NCBI GenBank assembly: GCA_036521875.1
Contig: DATDGX010000108.1
Location: 1-28,548 of the forward strand
Source: DATDGX01 sp036521875
Lineage (GTDB): Bacteria; Desulfobacterota; Binatia; Binatales; Binataceae
Length of the DNA: 28,548 nt
Direction: 5' to 3'
Positions within the stretch are counted from its first letter, which is position 1. Every line of letters starts with the position of its first letter. The translations under genes were made by a program, and so were the position numbers. The notes below the pieces were generated by a model, which had not been told where the DNA came from, did no database searches, and worked only from the letters and a program-made list of their open reading frames with translations. Positions 8,075-16,676 of this stretch are shown piece by piece.

Positions 8075-8356
8075 ATGATGACGACGATCGCTGAGATCCT
8101 GGGCTACGCATCGGGCTTCGCCCTGATGGGATATCGCGAACCAGCCGCCACGGTTATCGCGACCTCGATCGCGATCAATCTATCGCTCGCGCCGCTGATC
8201 GCCGTGATCGCGTCGCGCCGCCGCCGCTCCGCGGCCATCTGGGGCATCGCCGGACTGGCGCTCGGGATGTGGACGCTCGCCGCGATCCTGCTGCTGGGGC
8301 AGCGGCGTCCGACGCGCCCGACAGCGCAGTTCCCCCCTACTTCTGATGCCGCCTGA
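8075..8356 (+). CDS. Small membrane protein of unknown function
   Basis: 93 residues with two clear hydrophobic helices (about 24-47 and 53-75) separated by a RRRRS basic loop, which by the positive-inside rule places the loop in the cytoplasm. The C-terminus is short and Pro/Thr-rich. Codon third positions are mostly G/C, like neighbouring real genes. There is no obvious Shine-Dalgarno before the ATG at 8075; the second codon is also ATG. Its 3' end overlaps the convergent hydrolase gene by 20 bases. I do not recognise the family. Confidence 0.6.
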   Translation: MMTTIAEILGYASGFALMGYREPAATVIATSIAINLSLAPLIAVIASRRRRSAAIWGIAGLALGMWTLAAILLLGQRRPTRPTAQFPPTSDAA

Positions 8357-9527
8357 GCCAGGCGAGCGTGGGCGCGTAAACCTCCGCCTCCGACCTGGTG
8401 CCGCATAACACGTCGAGGTGTCCGGCTCCCGGGAACTTCAGCACCGTGACGTCGGAGCTGCTGGTCGAATGCGCCGACTCCTCGACCCACGACGGCCAAT
8501 CGCTTGCGATATTGGTGCTGGAGAACGCGAGCACCGGGATCTTCGAGGCCTTGAGCGCCGCGAGCAGCTCCGGGCTGAACGAATCTTCGGAATTCTGCAC
8601 CGCCGGCCACCATCGATCGTAGGCGGCCAGCACGTGCGCGAGCACCACCGGATCCGAGAAACCGCCCATCGGATTTGCGAGACCGCCCTTGCCGCCGAAA
8701 TCTTTGGCGTCGTAGACCACGTGCTCCAGGTTCTCGCGCGCAGTCTTGTATTTTGGAATCGGCGCCGGCTGGTCGGGATTCGCGATCACCATTTCCATCA
8801 GATGCTGGCGTTTGTCGAACGTCAGATGCGGTCCCCCGAGATCGTCGGCAACCTGGCCCGAAGGCGCACGCGCGAACGCGTGACGCGGGAGAAACCCGTC
8901 GAGCACGACGATTCCCTTCACGACGGCGGGATGCATCGCGGCGTACAGGTACTCATACGTCACGCCGCGGCTGAAACCGGCCAGGAAAATTCTATCGCGA
9001 TGAGTCTGCGCGAGGATGAAGCGCGCTACCGCGTCGATATCCGACTCGAACAGCCCGTTGGTCCAGTCCTTGAGTTCGCCAAGTTGCGCCTCGGTCGCAT
9101 CCGCGGGCACGAAATGCGTGCGATAGTCCATCGCCCACACGTCGACGCCGTTCGCCGCCAGGTAGATCGGTAACGAGTAGCGCGCGTCGTCAATCGCGAC
9201 CTCGCCGTTCATGTTGGTGCCTGGCAGGTACAACATCACGATCGCGGGATGCGCCGGCGGACTCGGTCCCTTGGCGATTCGATGAATCGCGATCCGATCG
9301 TACGCTGACGGTCCGACCTTCGCCTCGAAGCGCCATTCGTAAACGCCCGGCGCACCTTTGAGCTCGCGCGGCGCCCCGGCCGCGGTGAACTGGACCGGCT
9401 CCGCGGCGCTGACGGCGACTGCACTCAGGGAGAGCACGAGCGCGGCCGCCACTCCGGCTACGCTCAAGCGCCAATCAAAACGCGGGCTGAGTCGATATGA
9501 TGCTCTGAGCTTCCTCGATTCGATCAT
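8337..9527 (-). CDS. Secreted alpha/beta hydrolase
   Basis: A 396-residue alpha/beta-hydrolase fold protein with a long N-terminal signal peptide (basic start, hydrophobic core about 21-40, cleavage near VSAAEP), so it probably acts in the periplasm or outside. The nucleophile elbow is GFSRG with Ser186, the oxyanion region is YLPGTNMNG, and the terminal catalytic His is probably His370 in GAGHLD. The acid residue is not certain. Substrate specificity (ester, lactone or peptide) cannot be read. GGGGGA about 9 bases upstream supports the start at 9527. It is divergent from the LLM oxidoreductase gene, with 172 bases between them. Confidence 0.87.
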   Translation of the reverse strand: MIESRKLRASYRLSPRFDWRLSVAGVAAALVLSLSAVAVSAAEPVQFTAAGAPRELKGAPGVYEWRFEAKVGPSAYDRIAIHRIAKGPSPPAHPAIVMLYLPGTNMNGEVAIDDARYSLPIYLAANGVDVWAMDYRTHFVPADATEAQLGELKDWTNGLFESDIDAVARFILAQTHRDRIFLAGFSRGVTYEYLYAAMHPAVVKGIVVLDGFLPRHAFARAPSGQVADDLGGPHLTFDKRQHLMEMVIANPDQPAPIPKYKTARENLEHVVYDAKDFGGKGGLANPMGGFSDPVVLAHVLAAYDRWWPAVQNSEDSFSPELLAALKASKIPVLAFSSTNIASDWPSWVEESAHSTSSSDVTVLKFPGAGHLDVLCGTRSEAEVYAPTLAWLRRHQK

Positions 9528-9587
9528 GACTCTGTTCCCCCAACCGCTTGGGCGGCGCGCGCTCGGTGCGATAAGCGCACGAGCGTC

Positions 9588-9596
9588 CTTATATCA
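9588..9596 (-). promoter_or_regulatory. Extended -10 element for the alpha/beta hydrolase gene
   Basis: On the minus strand the sequence reads TGATATAAG, a TGn extended -10 followed by TATAAG (5/6 to consensus), about 60 bases upstream of the start at 9527. No good -35 is seen, as is usual for extended -10 promoters. Confidence 0.35.
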
Positions 9597-9699
9597 TTTC
9601 CCGCGGGCGCCGCTTGTGGATCGCGGTTGACCCTCTGCCGTGCGCCGTGCGAAACCAATCCCATACGCGTCCGCCGCAATCAAATATGGGAGACCTTGC

Positions 9700-10617
9700 A
9701 TGAGCAGGAAAGTCCAGTTCGCGCTGTTCGGGCCGCAGGCCGGGCAGACCTTCAAGTCGATCGCCGAGCGCGCGAGTCTTCTCGAAAAGCTCGGCTACCA
9801 TTCACTATGGCTGGTCGATCATTTCTGGAACCGCGGGATGCCCGATATCGACGTGCTGGAATGCGTCGCCACGATGAGCGCGATTGCGGCGCGCACCGAA
9901 AAACTGCGCATCGGAACGCTGGTGATATGCAATTCGTTCCGCAACCCGGCGCTGCTCGCCAAGTCGCTCACTTCGATCGACAACATCAGCAACGGCCGGC
10001 TCGAGGTCGGGCTCGGCGCGGGCTGGATGGACGAGGAATATCGCGCCAACGGCTACGAGTTCCCCTCGGTCGCCACGCGCCTTCGTCAGCTTGAGGAAGG
10101 CGTGCAGATCCTGAAAGCGATGTTCACCGAGAAGCGCGCGACCTTTAAAGGCCGCTACTACCAGATCGCCGAAGCGATCAACAATCCGCGTCCGGTGCAG
10201 AAGCCGCATCCCCCGATCACGATCGGCGGCAGCGGTGAGAAAATCATGCTGCGCATCGTCGCGAAATATGCGGACCGCTGGAACCTGCCGGCGGGCTACA
10301 AGAGCCTCGAGGGCAAGATTGGGGTGCTGAAGGAACATTGCCAGAAAGTCGGCCGCGACTTCGGCTCGATCGAAATTTCCGAGCAACTGTTGGTCGCGAT
10401 CGGCAAGACCGCCGAAGAGTCCGAGCAGAAGTGGAAGGCGGCGCAGATGTTCCCGTTCGCGAAGACCGGCATCAAGGGCACCCCGCCCGAGATCGTCGAA
10501 CAGATCAAAGACCGCGTCCGCCGCGGCGTCACCACTTTCACGATCTTCTTCAGCGACCTGGCGCCGCCGCCGACCCTCGAGCTTTTCGCACGCGAGGTGA
10601 TGCCGGCATTTGCGTAG
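9700..10617 (+). CDS. LLM-class flavin-dependent oxidoreductase (luciferase-like)
   Basis: A 305-residue TIM-barrel protein of the bacterial luciferase superfamily. Recognisable blocks are FALFGPQAG at the N-terminus, the LRIGTLVICNSFRNPALLAKSLTSID segment, GRLEVGLGAGWMDEEY, the NPRPVQKPHPPITIGGSG block that binds flavin phosphate, and FTIFFSD near the end. Members use FMN or F420 to oxidise or monooxygenate diverse substrates; the cofactor here is uncertain. The ATG at 9700 is preceded by GGGAGA; an upstream GTG at 9640 in the same frame adds a poorly conserved stretch. The MCE-domain gene overlaps its stop codon by a few bases. Confidence 0.9.
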   Translation: MSRKVQFALFGPQAGQTFKSIAERASLLEKLGYHSLWLVDHFWNRGMPDIDVLECVATMSAIAARTEKLRIGTLVICNSFRNPALLAKSLTSIDNISNGRLEVGLGAGWMDEEYRANGYEFPSVATRLRQLEEGVQILKAMFTEKRATFKGRYYQIAEAINNPRPVQKPHPPITIGGSGEKIMLRIVAKYADRWNLPAGYKSLEGKIGVLKEHCQKVGRDFGSIEISEQLLVAIGKTAEESEQKWKAAQMFPFAKTGIKGTPPEIVEQIKDRVRRGVTTFTIFFSDLAPPPTLELFAREVMPAFA

Positions 10618-11407
10618 CGCGGTCCGAGCTGGTCCGCAGCCGTGCGGGCTGGCCGCACTCGCCGGCGCGGTGCTGTTCATGGCGGTTGCGGTGCTGGCGG
10701 CGGCTCGCGGGGCGGTGCACTACGACACCGAGCTCGAAAATCCAGGCGGGCTCGGACCCGGTGATTCGATCACGCACGCAGGGGTGGTGATCGGACGAAT
10801 CACCGAAGTCAGGCGGCTGATGAATGGCCACTTCGTGATCGAATTCGAAATCGAGCCGTCGCATTCCGACGAAGTGCAACAGGAATCGATCCTGCTCCTG
10901 AACCATCTTCGCGGAGCGCCCTCACTCGAGCTCATCTATTCCGAGCCGGGCGAGGCGCCCGCCCCCGACGGCTCGTTCATCAGCGGCGCATCGAATGCCA
11001 CGCAGGCCGAGGCGCTCATCGGGGAGCGGGGCACAAATTCGTTGACGGCAGCGTATCGCCGCCTGCTCGGCAACTTCAGCGGGATGGGCGGGCCACGGCC
11101 GACCTCGGCACTGGCGGCGCGAATGAAAGACGATCTGATGGCGCTGTTGGCAGCGACATTCGCGGCGACGGCGGCGAATTCACCGGAGTTGCACGCCGCA
11201 ATCGATCGCGTGCAGCGTGACGAACTGGTGCTCGAGTACGAGCTGCTCCGCGAGGTCAAGCCACAAGCTGCCAAGCGCCTTCGTGACGATACATACCGGC
11301 TCCTCGATATCATCCCCGCCTCCGTGAAAGCGCCGCCCGCGGGCACCCCGGGCGAACCTCCCAACAGGCTCAACGTCCCTCACGCCAACCCGAGTCCGGC
11401 CCCCTGA
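10610..11407 (+). CDS. MCE/MlaD-domain protein
   Basis: A 265-residue protein with one N-terminal membrane helix (about 14-34) and a single MCE domain (about 37-115) containing GLGPGDSITHAGVVIGRITEV, the hallmark glycine-rich start. The C-terminal half is Ala-rich helix ending in a Pro-rich tail. MCE proteins form periplasmic rings or tunnels carrying lipids or hydrophobic molecules between membranes, usually with MlaE/MlaF permease and ATPase. None of those partners is nearby, so this may be an orphan. The TTG start overlaps the stop of the LLM oxidoreductase, indicating coupling. The start is the least certain part. Confidence 0.8.
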   Translation: MRSAVRAGPQPCGLAALAGAVLFMAVAVLAAARGAVHYDTELENPGGLGPGDSITHAGVVIGRITEVRRLMNGHFVIEFEIEPSHSDEVQQESILLLNHLRGAPSLELIYSEPGEAPAPDGSFISGASNATQAEALIGERGTNSLTAAYRRLLGNFSGMGGPRPTSALAARMKDDLMALLAATFAATAANSPELHAAIDRVQRDELVLEYELLREVKPQAAKRLRDDTYRLLDIIPASVKAPPAGTPGEPPNRLNVPHANPSPAP

Positions 11408-11578
11408 ACCGGCCAGCCTCGCCACCGTACCACCCATTGAAACACGATGTAGACAAGACTATTTATCGTAAAGTGAAGTGGTGAGTTGAAGGGTCTGCTA
11501 AACACGATCAATAAAATCTAACTGACAATAGGTAACAGATCTCACACAGAAAGTAGAGCTGCGGTGGGAGTTGAGGCA
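11408..11578. other. AT-richer intergenic leader with a 9-base direct repeat
   Basis: This 171-base gap is clearly richer in A/T than its surroundings. It holds two copies of AAACACGAT exactly 60 bases apart (11440-11448 and 11500-11508). A TTGAAA (11437-11442), 17-base spacer, TATTTA (11460-11465) arrangement could be a promoter for the Cys-rich protein downstream and overlaps the first repeat copy. The repeats may be regulator sites. Confidence 0.45.
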
Positions 11579-11872
11579 ATGGCCGAGCACTACACTACGA
11601 TTCCGGCGCCCGGATCTCCGGGCGGACCCTGCCGGGGATCCTGCAGTCATCCCTGGTGCACCGCGGCCCGCGAGCTCGCCGACGACCATTGCCCGTATTG
11701 CGGGATCCGCCTCGGATTTGGGACCAAGATAACCGGCGAAGTAGCCGCGCATCTGCGATGCGCCCAACAGGATGCGGCGCGGCACCATCAGCCGCCCGCA
11801 GGAACCGCTGGCCACGAGCATAGCGATAGTCACAAGAGCACGCACGACCCGAATCGGGGCAATACTAATTAG
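11579..11872 (+). CDS. Small Cys/His-rich (probable zinc-binding) protein
   Basis: 97 residues from the ATG at 11579, chosen because TGAGGC sits just upstream; a GTG at 11564 is in frame. Two potential metal sites are visible: C18-x3-C22-x-H24-x2-C27, and C38-x2-C41 with H58-x2-C61. The second, CPYCG followed by an HLRC segment, resembles a zinc ribbon or treble-clef knuckle. The last 35 residues are His/Ser/Asp-rich and probably disordered. There is no signal peptide. I do not recognise the family. It sits alone between an MCE gene and an amidohydrolase gene behind an AT-richer leader, which could indicate recent acquisition or a separately regulated gene. Confidence 0.65.
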   Translation: MAEHYTTIPAPGSPGGPCRGSCSHPWCTAARELADDHCPYCGIRLGFGTKITGEVAAHLRCAQQDAARHHQPPAGTAGHEHSDSHKSTHDPNRGNTN

Positions 11873-11985
11873 CTAATCGCGCCGGAGTCCGCGGGTCGTT
11901 TCGCCTCCCTTTCCCGAGCTGGTGAGTAACCGCGCTTGACAGCGCGCAAGCGAGTCATCGATCCTCGAGCGCGAGGCAGCCTCAC

Positions 11986-13425
11986 ATGGATGATAACGAT
12001 CAGTGCAGCAGGGTGCGGGCATTGCGCGCCCGTCTCGACCATCCGGTCATCGACGCCGACGGGCACCTGATCGAGCCTGCCCCTCTGTTTCATAGCTACC
12101 TGCAAAAAACCGGCGGCAAGGAACTCGTCGAGCGCTATCAGCGCGAGCTGCGCGAACGTCCCACCGGCTCGCGCGGGAACCTGGAAACCGGTGACATGCG
12201 CGGCGCCTGGTGGGGCGTCAGCAACAACGCGTATGACCTGGCGACGGTGACGGCCCCGCGGCTGTTGCACCAGCGCCTCGAAGAACTCGGGATCGACTAC
12301 GCGATCCTGTACCCGACCCTGGGGCTGGCACTGCCGACGATCCATGAGCCGGAGGTGCGGCGCGGGGCTTGCCGCGCGCTCAACACGATGAATGCGGAAA
12401 TTTGCGGGCCGCTGCGCGATCGGCTCGCGCCTGCGGCGGCGATCCCGATGCACACCCCGGATGAAGCGATCGCCGAGCTCGAGTTCGCGGCCTCGTGCGG
12501 ATTCAAGGTCGCGATGATACCGCCGATAGTCGCCCGCCCGATCCCCGCGCTCGAACGCGAGCATCCCGCGGCCTTTCCCAACGCCGCCTACCTGGATTGC
12601 TACGGGCTCGACAGCTTCCACGATTACGATCCGGTCTGGCGCCGGTTCGTCGAGCTGAAGTTCGCGGTGACGTCGCACGGAGGAGTGGGACTTCGCTATC
12701 TCCCGCTGGGGCGGCGCTCGCCGACCAACTATATGTTCAATCACATCGGCGGCCACGCCTATCAGCAGGGCGAGCTATGCCGCTCGCTGGTGATGGGTGG
12801 CGTTCCCGCGCGCTTTCCCGCACTGGTGTTCGGTTTCCTCGAATGCGGCGCCGGATGGGCCTGCGACCTGCTGCATTCGCTTGCCGAGCACTGGGAGAAG
12901 CGCAACCTCGAAGGGCTGAAGCATTACGACCCGACGCTGCTCGATCGCCCGCGGCTTCATCAGTTGCTCGCCGAGTATGGGGGAGCCGAGTTCGTCGACC
13001 GCGCCGCGGCGCGCATCGGACGTGCTTACGATGAGGGAATCGCGCGGCACGATCGCGACACCGAGCGCGACGAATGGCGGCGATGCGGCGTGGCCGAGGA
13101 GGCCGACTTCGCGCGGATGTTCCAGAACTTCTTCTTCGGATGCGAGGCCGATGACCCGAGCGTCTACCGCGCGCTCGACGCGCGCGGGAATCCAGATCGC
13201 GCGCGCCTCCAGCCGATCTTCTCGTCCGACATCGGCCACTGGGACGTCCCCGACATCGCCGCGGTACTGCTCGAAAGCCATCGCCTGGTCGACAAGGGTT
13301 TGCTCTCCGACGCGGACTACCGCGATTTCGTCTTCACCTATCCGGCGCGGCTGCATCTCAAGGCTAATCCCGATTTCTTCGCAGGCACGGCGGTCGCGGA
13401 CGCAACTACTAGACTCGCGACGTAA
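11986..13425 (+). CDS. Amidohydrolase_2 family metal-dependent hydrolase
   Basis: A 479-residue TIM-barrel hydrolase. The N-terminal strand reads VIDADGHLIEP (21-31), where the metal-binding HxH of classical amidohydrolases is replaced by the D-x-D-G-H form (Asp23, Asp25, His27) common in the amidohydrolase_2 group of decarboxylases and C-C hydrolases. Further conserved pieces are VTSHGGVG, a GHAY segment, and a C-terminal SSDIGHWD motif with a likely metal-ligand Asp. Members act on aromatic acids (for example ACMSD or gamma-resorcylate-type decarboxylases) or cleave C-C bonds in ring-fission products. The substrate is unknown. A PhyH dioxygenase follows after 12 bases, so the two probably act in one catabolic step series. 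Confidence 0.88.
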   Translation: MDDNDQCSRVRALRARLDHPVIDADGHLIEPAPLFHSYLQKTGGKELVERYQRELRERPTGSRGNLETGDMRGAWWGVSNNAYDLATVTAPRLLHQRLEELGIDYAILYPTLGLALPTIHEPEVRRGACRALNTMNAEICGPLRDRLAPAAAIPMHTPDEAIAELEFAASCGFKVAMIPPIVARPIPALEREHPAAFPNAAYLDCYGLDSFHDYDPVWRRFVELKFAVTSHGGVGLRYLPLGRRSPTNYMFNHIGGHAYQQGELCRSLVMGGVPARFPALVFGFLECGAGWACDLLHSLAEHWEKRNLEGLKHYDPTLLDRPRLHQLLAEYGGAEFVDRAAARIGRAYDEGIARHDRDTERDEWRRCGVAEEADFARMFQNFFFGCEADDPSVYRALDARGNPDRARLQPIFSSDIGHWDVPDIAAVLLESHRLVDKGLLSDADYRDFVFTYPARLHLKANPDFFAGTAVADATTRLAT

Positions 13426-13437
13426 GCGCAAATTTAG

Positions 13438-14223
13438 ATGCTGACTGCGGATCAGATTCGCGAGTGGAACGACGACGGATTTTTCATCATCCGCAACTTC
13501 GCCGACCGCGAGGTCTGCACGGCGATGCTCGCGCGGGCGGTCGAGATCTCGCGGCTCGCGGCCGAGCACGCCTACGTGCCGAACGTGCTGGTGGTGCCCG
13601 AGAAGCGCCCCAACGAACTGGCGAAGAATCCCGAGGATCAAATCGCGAAAATTTTCCGGCTTCATCGCGATTCGGTGTTCCGTGATTTTGGCGCGCGGCC
13701 AGACGTCCTCGCGATCGTGATCGACCTCCTCGGCGCCGAGCTGGACTTGTTCGTCAGCCAGTTCATCTTCAAGAATCACGGCGCGCTCGGCCAACCGTGG
13801 CATCAGGACTCTTACTACTTCGCCTTCGATCGCACTCCGCAAGTTGGTATGTGGCTGGCGGTCAGCGCGGCTACGCTCGACAACGGATGCCTTCACGTGC
13901 TGCCGGGTTCGCATCTGGAGCCGGTCCACAAGCACTTGCGCGACCAGCGCACGCACGCGCTCTATGGCTACGAGGAAATCGTTGACTACGACACCTCGCG
14001 GTCGGTTCCGGTGCTGATGGCCGCGGGCGACTTACTGGTGTTTCACAGCCATCTGATGCATCGCTCGACCGACAATCTGTCGGCCGGCTTCCGCGCCGCG
14101 ATGGTCTATCACTACGCGCAGGCGGGCACCGTGGATCGCACCAGGGAGCGATTCGGCCATCAGAATCCCACGCACGATTTCATGCCCATCTGTCGCGGCG
14201 GTGAACTGGTCGCGTCCGCTTAG
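13438..14223 (+). CDS. Phytanoyl-CoA dioxygenase (PhyH) family protein
   Basis: A 261-residue Fe(II)/2-oxoglutarate-dependent oxygenase on a double-stranded beta-helix. The facial triad is visible: HQD with His122 and Asp124, and the distal His208 in HLMHRSTDN. Arg219 is a candidate 2-oxoglutarate carboxylate ligand. GCLHVLPGSH (150-159) is a typical PhyH block. These enzymes hydroxylate unactivated C-H bonds in lipids, small metabolites and natural products. It lies 12 bases after the amidohydrolase gene and is convergent with the CAP lipoprotein gene, leaving only 4 bases between stops. No Shine-Dalgarno is obvious, consistent with coupling to the upstream gene. Confidence 0.9.
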   Translation: MLTADQIREWNDDGFFIIRNFADREVCTAMLARAVEISRLAAEHAYVPNVLVVPEKRPNELAKNPEDQIAKIFRLHRDSVFRDFGARPDVLAIVIDLLGAELDLFVSQFIFKNHGALGQPWHQDSYYFAFDRTPQVGMWLAVSAATLDNGCLHVLPGSHLEPVHKHLRDQRTHALYGYEEIVDYDTSRSVPVLMAAGDLLVFHSHLMHRSTDNLSAGFRAAMVYHYAQAGTVDRTRERFGHQNPTHDFMPICRGGELVASA

Positions 14224-14227
14224 TCGA

Positions 14228-15235
14228 TCATTTTGTGGCGACCGATGAGGATTGAGTAGCGACGTTGAAGCTCCATTCGAACTTCTGTCGTCCAGTCGCA
14301 ACCGCGACCGTGTAACGGCCGTTCGCGAGAGGATGGCGTGGTATCAGAACACTAGCTCCATCGCGGACGAGCAGCTTTCTTATGCGCTCTTGAACCTTTG
14401 GATCGGGATTCCGATAACTCGTCCAATCAAATCCGCAAGTCTCAACGGCGCCGGCCGGTCCAAGCACAGAATACGAAATCATCGTGCCTCGATAGCCGGA
14501 CCCGAGTTGCAGGGTAATCGGAAGCCCGACCGGTAGCTTGTAGCCCGCGCACGCTGCCAGCGGGTCTGGCGTTTCTATGAAGTTACGCACTTCTCCTACT
14601 GACACCATGCTGCCGTCGGTTGGAAACCGTATCAGTGGAGAGCCGACCCCGCTGAACTTTCCCCGCTGCGCCAGAGTACCGACTCGTCGCGGGAAATCAC
14701 CGTAGGTTCCGTAGCCAGCCACCGTCGCCCACGACGCCAGCAACCCGATCCGAGAGAACGGGTCGTCGTAGCAAAGACGGTCCAGGTCATCGACCGGGTC
14801 GCGTCCGAATGAGAACCCGCTGCCCCATCGCACCCCTGGCATGGGCTTCCCACCCGATGCGCATTCGGCGCCAGCGGCGCTGAAATATTTGCTTTGGGGA
14901 TCTTCGGGGTTTACTTGAAGGCCGTCCTTATACACCTTGAATTGAGCCGCATCCGCGGGGGCCTGTTCGATGAGATATTGCGCGTGCGCGTGACAGTCAC
15001 GGCTGAGCTCAGCATTCTCTCCGACGGGTTTCAGACCGCCCGTCTCACGTAATCGGTTTAGCTCGTTCAACCAAGCTGGTGGCGCGCCCGAATTCTGAGA
15101 GTCGAGCTGGTCTTGCGACTGTTGGCTCTGGTCGACGCCCATAACTTGCGCGACTCGATGCGTGGTTTCGGCGGAACAAGCGGTGAATACGATCGCGGTC
15201 GCCCAGATCCAAAGGCGGAACTTGCTGGTTGTCAT
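14228..15235 (-). CDS. CAP-domain (SCP/PR-1-like) lipoprotein
   Basis: 335 residues. The ATG at 15235 was preferred over an upstream in-frame start at 15316 because it opens a lipoprotein signal: basic start, hydrophobic core, then FTAC with Cys20 as the lipid-modified residue. After a Gln/Ser-rich linker, WLNELNRLRETGGLKPVGENAELSRDCHAHAQYLI is a CAP-family helix with its conserved His, and DPFSRIGLL / AGYG resemble later CAP segments. The C-terminal third (about 230-330) looks like a separate beta-rich domain. It is probably anchored in the outer or inner membrane facing the periplasm. It follows the HAD gene by 97 bases on the same strand. CAP domains bind lipids or act in the envelope; no activity can be assigned. 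Confidence 0.78.
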   Translation of the reverse strand: MTTSKFRLWIWATAIVFTACSAETTHRVAQVMGVDQSQQSQDQLDSQNSGAPPAWLNELNRLRETGGLKPVGENAELSRDCHAHAQYLIEQAPADAAQFKVYKDGLQVNPEDPQSKYFSAAGAECASGGKPMPGVRWGSGFSFGRDPVDDLDRLCYDDPFSRIGLLASWATVAGYGTYGDFPRRVGTLAQRGKFSGVGSPLIRFPTDGSMVSVGEVRNFIETPDPLAACAGYKLPVGLPITLQLGSGYRGTMISYSVLGPAGAVETCGFDWTSYRNPDPKVQERIRKLLVRDGASVLIPRHPLANGRYTVAVATGRQKFEWSFNVATQSSSVATK

Positions 15236-15332
15236 AGTTGACCGGCAGTGTACGGACGGACCAGACGCGAAGGCAACCCAGCCCACCGATACCGGGCAAT
15301 CACAATGCGGGACCACGGCGCGCGCGAAGGCT

Positions 15333-15959
15333 CTAGCGAGCCATCGCCAGACGCTCCAGCGCCGCGGGGAGTTCCTCGAGGCTTACGATTTGCGTTGAAT
15401 GCTCGACGCGGCGGCCCACCGCGATAAAATCTACGCCGGCGCCCTCGGCCGCCTCACGATCGACCAGGCTGTCGCCGACATATATTGCGCGCTCTCCGGC
15501 GACGCCGGCGCGTTCGAGGCACAGCTTGAGGATGTCGGGAGCGGGCTTCGGACGGACCTTGTCGCGCGCACTCGCGATCGCGTCGAAAATGCCGGCGAGC
15601 TTGAGATGCTCGACCAGCGCCGGCACCGTCGCCGAGCGATTGGTGGCAAGCGCAAGCCGGTAGCGATTTTTAAGCTCGAGCATGAACGGCCGCAGCTCGA
15701 ACGGCGGCTTTAACAGATGGAAGAACGGCGCTGGATCGAGCTTACGCGCGACTTCATGCATCCGGGCGAGTTTGCCCTGGTCTTCGCGCGCGCGGTCGGC
15801 GAACACCTGTCCCGCCGCATGGGAAATCGCGTTGATCTCCTCGCCGGCGTCCAGCGGCGCTTCGCCGATTTGCGCGAAGATCGCGTTGTAGTAAGCGACG
15901 TTAGACTGATCGGAATCGAACAGCACGCCGTCCGCGTCGAACATCACGAGCTCGATCAT
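15333..15959 (-). CDS. HAD-superfamily phosphatase (phosphoglycolate phosphatase-like)
   Basis: A 208-residue haloacid dehalogenase-type hydrolase. Motif I is FDADGVLFDSD with nucleophile Asp8 and acid/base Asp10; motif II is ATNRS with Thr106; motif III is Lys138 in RPKPAPD; motif IV is GDSLVD with Asp163 and Asp167. The small helical cap between motifs I and II places it in subfamily IA, with phosphoglycolate and beta-phosphoglucomutase relatives. The substrate is not determined. It lies 37 bases after the HxlR gene on the same strand, so it may be cotranscribed with the regulator. Confidence 0.9.
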   Translation of the reverse strand: MIELVMFDADGVLFDSDQSNVAYYNAIFAQIGEAPLDAGEEINAISHAAGQVFADRAREDQGKLARMHEVARKLDPAPFFHLLKPPFELRPFMLELKNRYRLALATNRSATVPALVEHLKLAGIFDAIASARDKVRPKPAPDILKLCLERAGVAGERAIYVGDSLVDREAAEGAGVDFIAVGRRVEHSTQIVSLEELPAALERLAMAR

Positions 15960-15996
15960 GGTTGCGAATTATTGTGCGTTGCGCGGCGGGCCGAAG

Positions 15997-16485
15997 CTAG
16001 CGAGAAACGATCGAGAGCCCGCTGCGGCGCGCGCGCTTGCTCGAACGACGCGGCACCGCCGTCATCTCGCGCGGGTTCAGCGGAGCGCCGCAATGCGAAC
16101 AGACCGTGGTGGGAGTGGTCTTCGCGCCGCAGGCGCGATGCACCAACGTGAGCGGCGGCCCGTTCTTGTCGGCGAGCCATCGATCGCCGAAGCGCATCAG
16201 CGCGACCAGCACCGGGTAGAGATCGAGCCCCTTGCGGGTGAGCTTGTACTCGACCCGCGCTCCTCCATCCGCCGCAGTGGTGCGTTCGAAGACGCCGTCG
16301 CGAACCAGCGCTCGCAGCCGCGTCGCCAGGATGTTGCGCGCGACCCCGGTGTTGGCCTGAAACTCGTCGAAGTGGCGGCGGCCGAGAAACGCCTCGCGCA
16401 GGATGAGCATCGTCCAGCGCTCGCCCACCACCGAAAGCGTGCGCGCCACCGAGCAGTCCATCGCCCTGTTCGACCGAAATCGCAT
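15997..16485 (-). CDS. HxlR/MarR-like winged-helix regulator with C-terminal zinc ribbon
   Basis: 162 residues from the ATG at 16485; an alternative start at 16554 would place an operator-like palindrome inside the coding sequence. The N-terminus MDCSVARTLSVVGERWTMLILREAFLG is the HxlR signature, including Cys11, which in relatives such as HypR and YodB senses electrophiles or oxidants. The winged helix spans about 12-105. The C-terminal His116, Cys119, Cys129 and Cys132 (HRACG, then CSHCG) can form a zinc ribbon, followed by a basic tail. HxlR proteins usually repress an adjacent divergent enzyme gene; here that is a DsbA-family isomerase, and two matching palindromes lie between them. Confidence 0.9.
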   Translation of the reverse strand: MRFRSNRAMDCSVARTLSVVGERWTMLILREAFLGRRHFDEFQANTGVARNILATRLRALVRDGVFERTTAADGGARVEYKLTRKGLDLYPVLVALMRFGDRWLADKNGPPLTLVHRACGAKTTPTTVCSHCGAPLNPREMTAVPRRSSKRARRSGLSIVSR

Positions 16486-16530
16486 GAATTTTCGCCGCTC
16501 CCCCGAGCGTCGATCAGTGTCCCCGTACCC

Positions 16531-16548
16531 ATAGTTGCAGTTTGAAAC
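16531..16548 (-). promoter_or_regulatory. Operator-like palindrome, copy 1
   Basis: The plus strand reads ATAGTTGCAGTTTGAAAC. Its complement begins GTTTCAA and ends TTGCAAC-like, an imperfect inverted repeat. It differs from copy 2 at one of 18 positions and lies 46 bases upstream of the HxlR ATG, suited to autoregulation. Confidence 0.55.
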
Positions 16549-16676
16549 CGTCATTACCAGTGGGCTCCGCGGCCAGTGGGCTCGCGGCGTATCGGCGCCG
16601 CCGGCGAATACTTTCCGCCAGGATCCACCGGCAGCACGCCGCAGGTTTGCAACCCGCGCCGTTGCGCGCTACAAGG

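Noticed and set aside
11931..11946. CGCGCT-TGAC-AGCGCG inverted repeat containing a TTGACA
   Set aside because: No acceptable -10 at 16-18 bases downstream, and short GC palindromes are frequent in this DNA.
12775..13956. 393-codon minus-strand frame opposite the amidohydrolase and PhyH genes
   Set aside because: Low-complexity shadow; the opposite genes retain catalytic residues across the same interval.
14252..14536. Plus-strand frame opposite the CAP lipoprotein gene
   Set aside because: No motif or ribosome site; the minus-strand gene has a lipoprotein signal and CAP segments.
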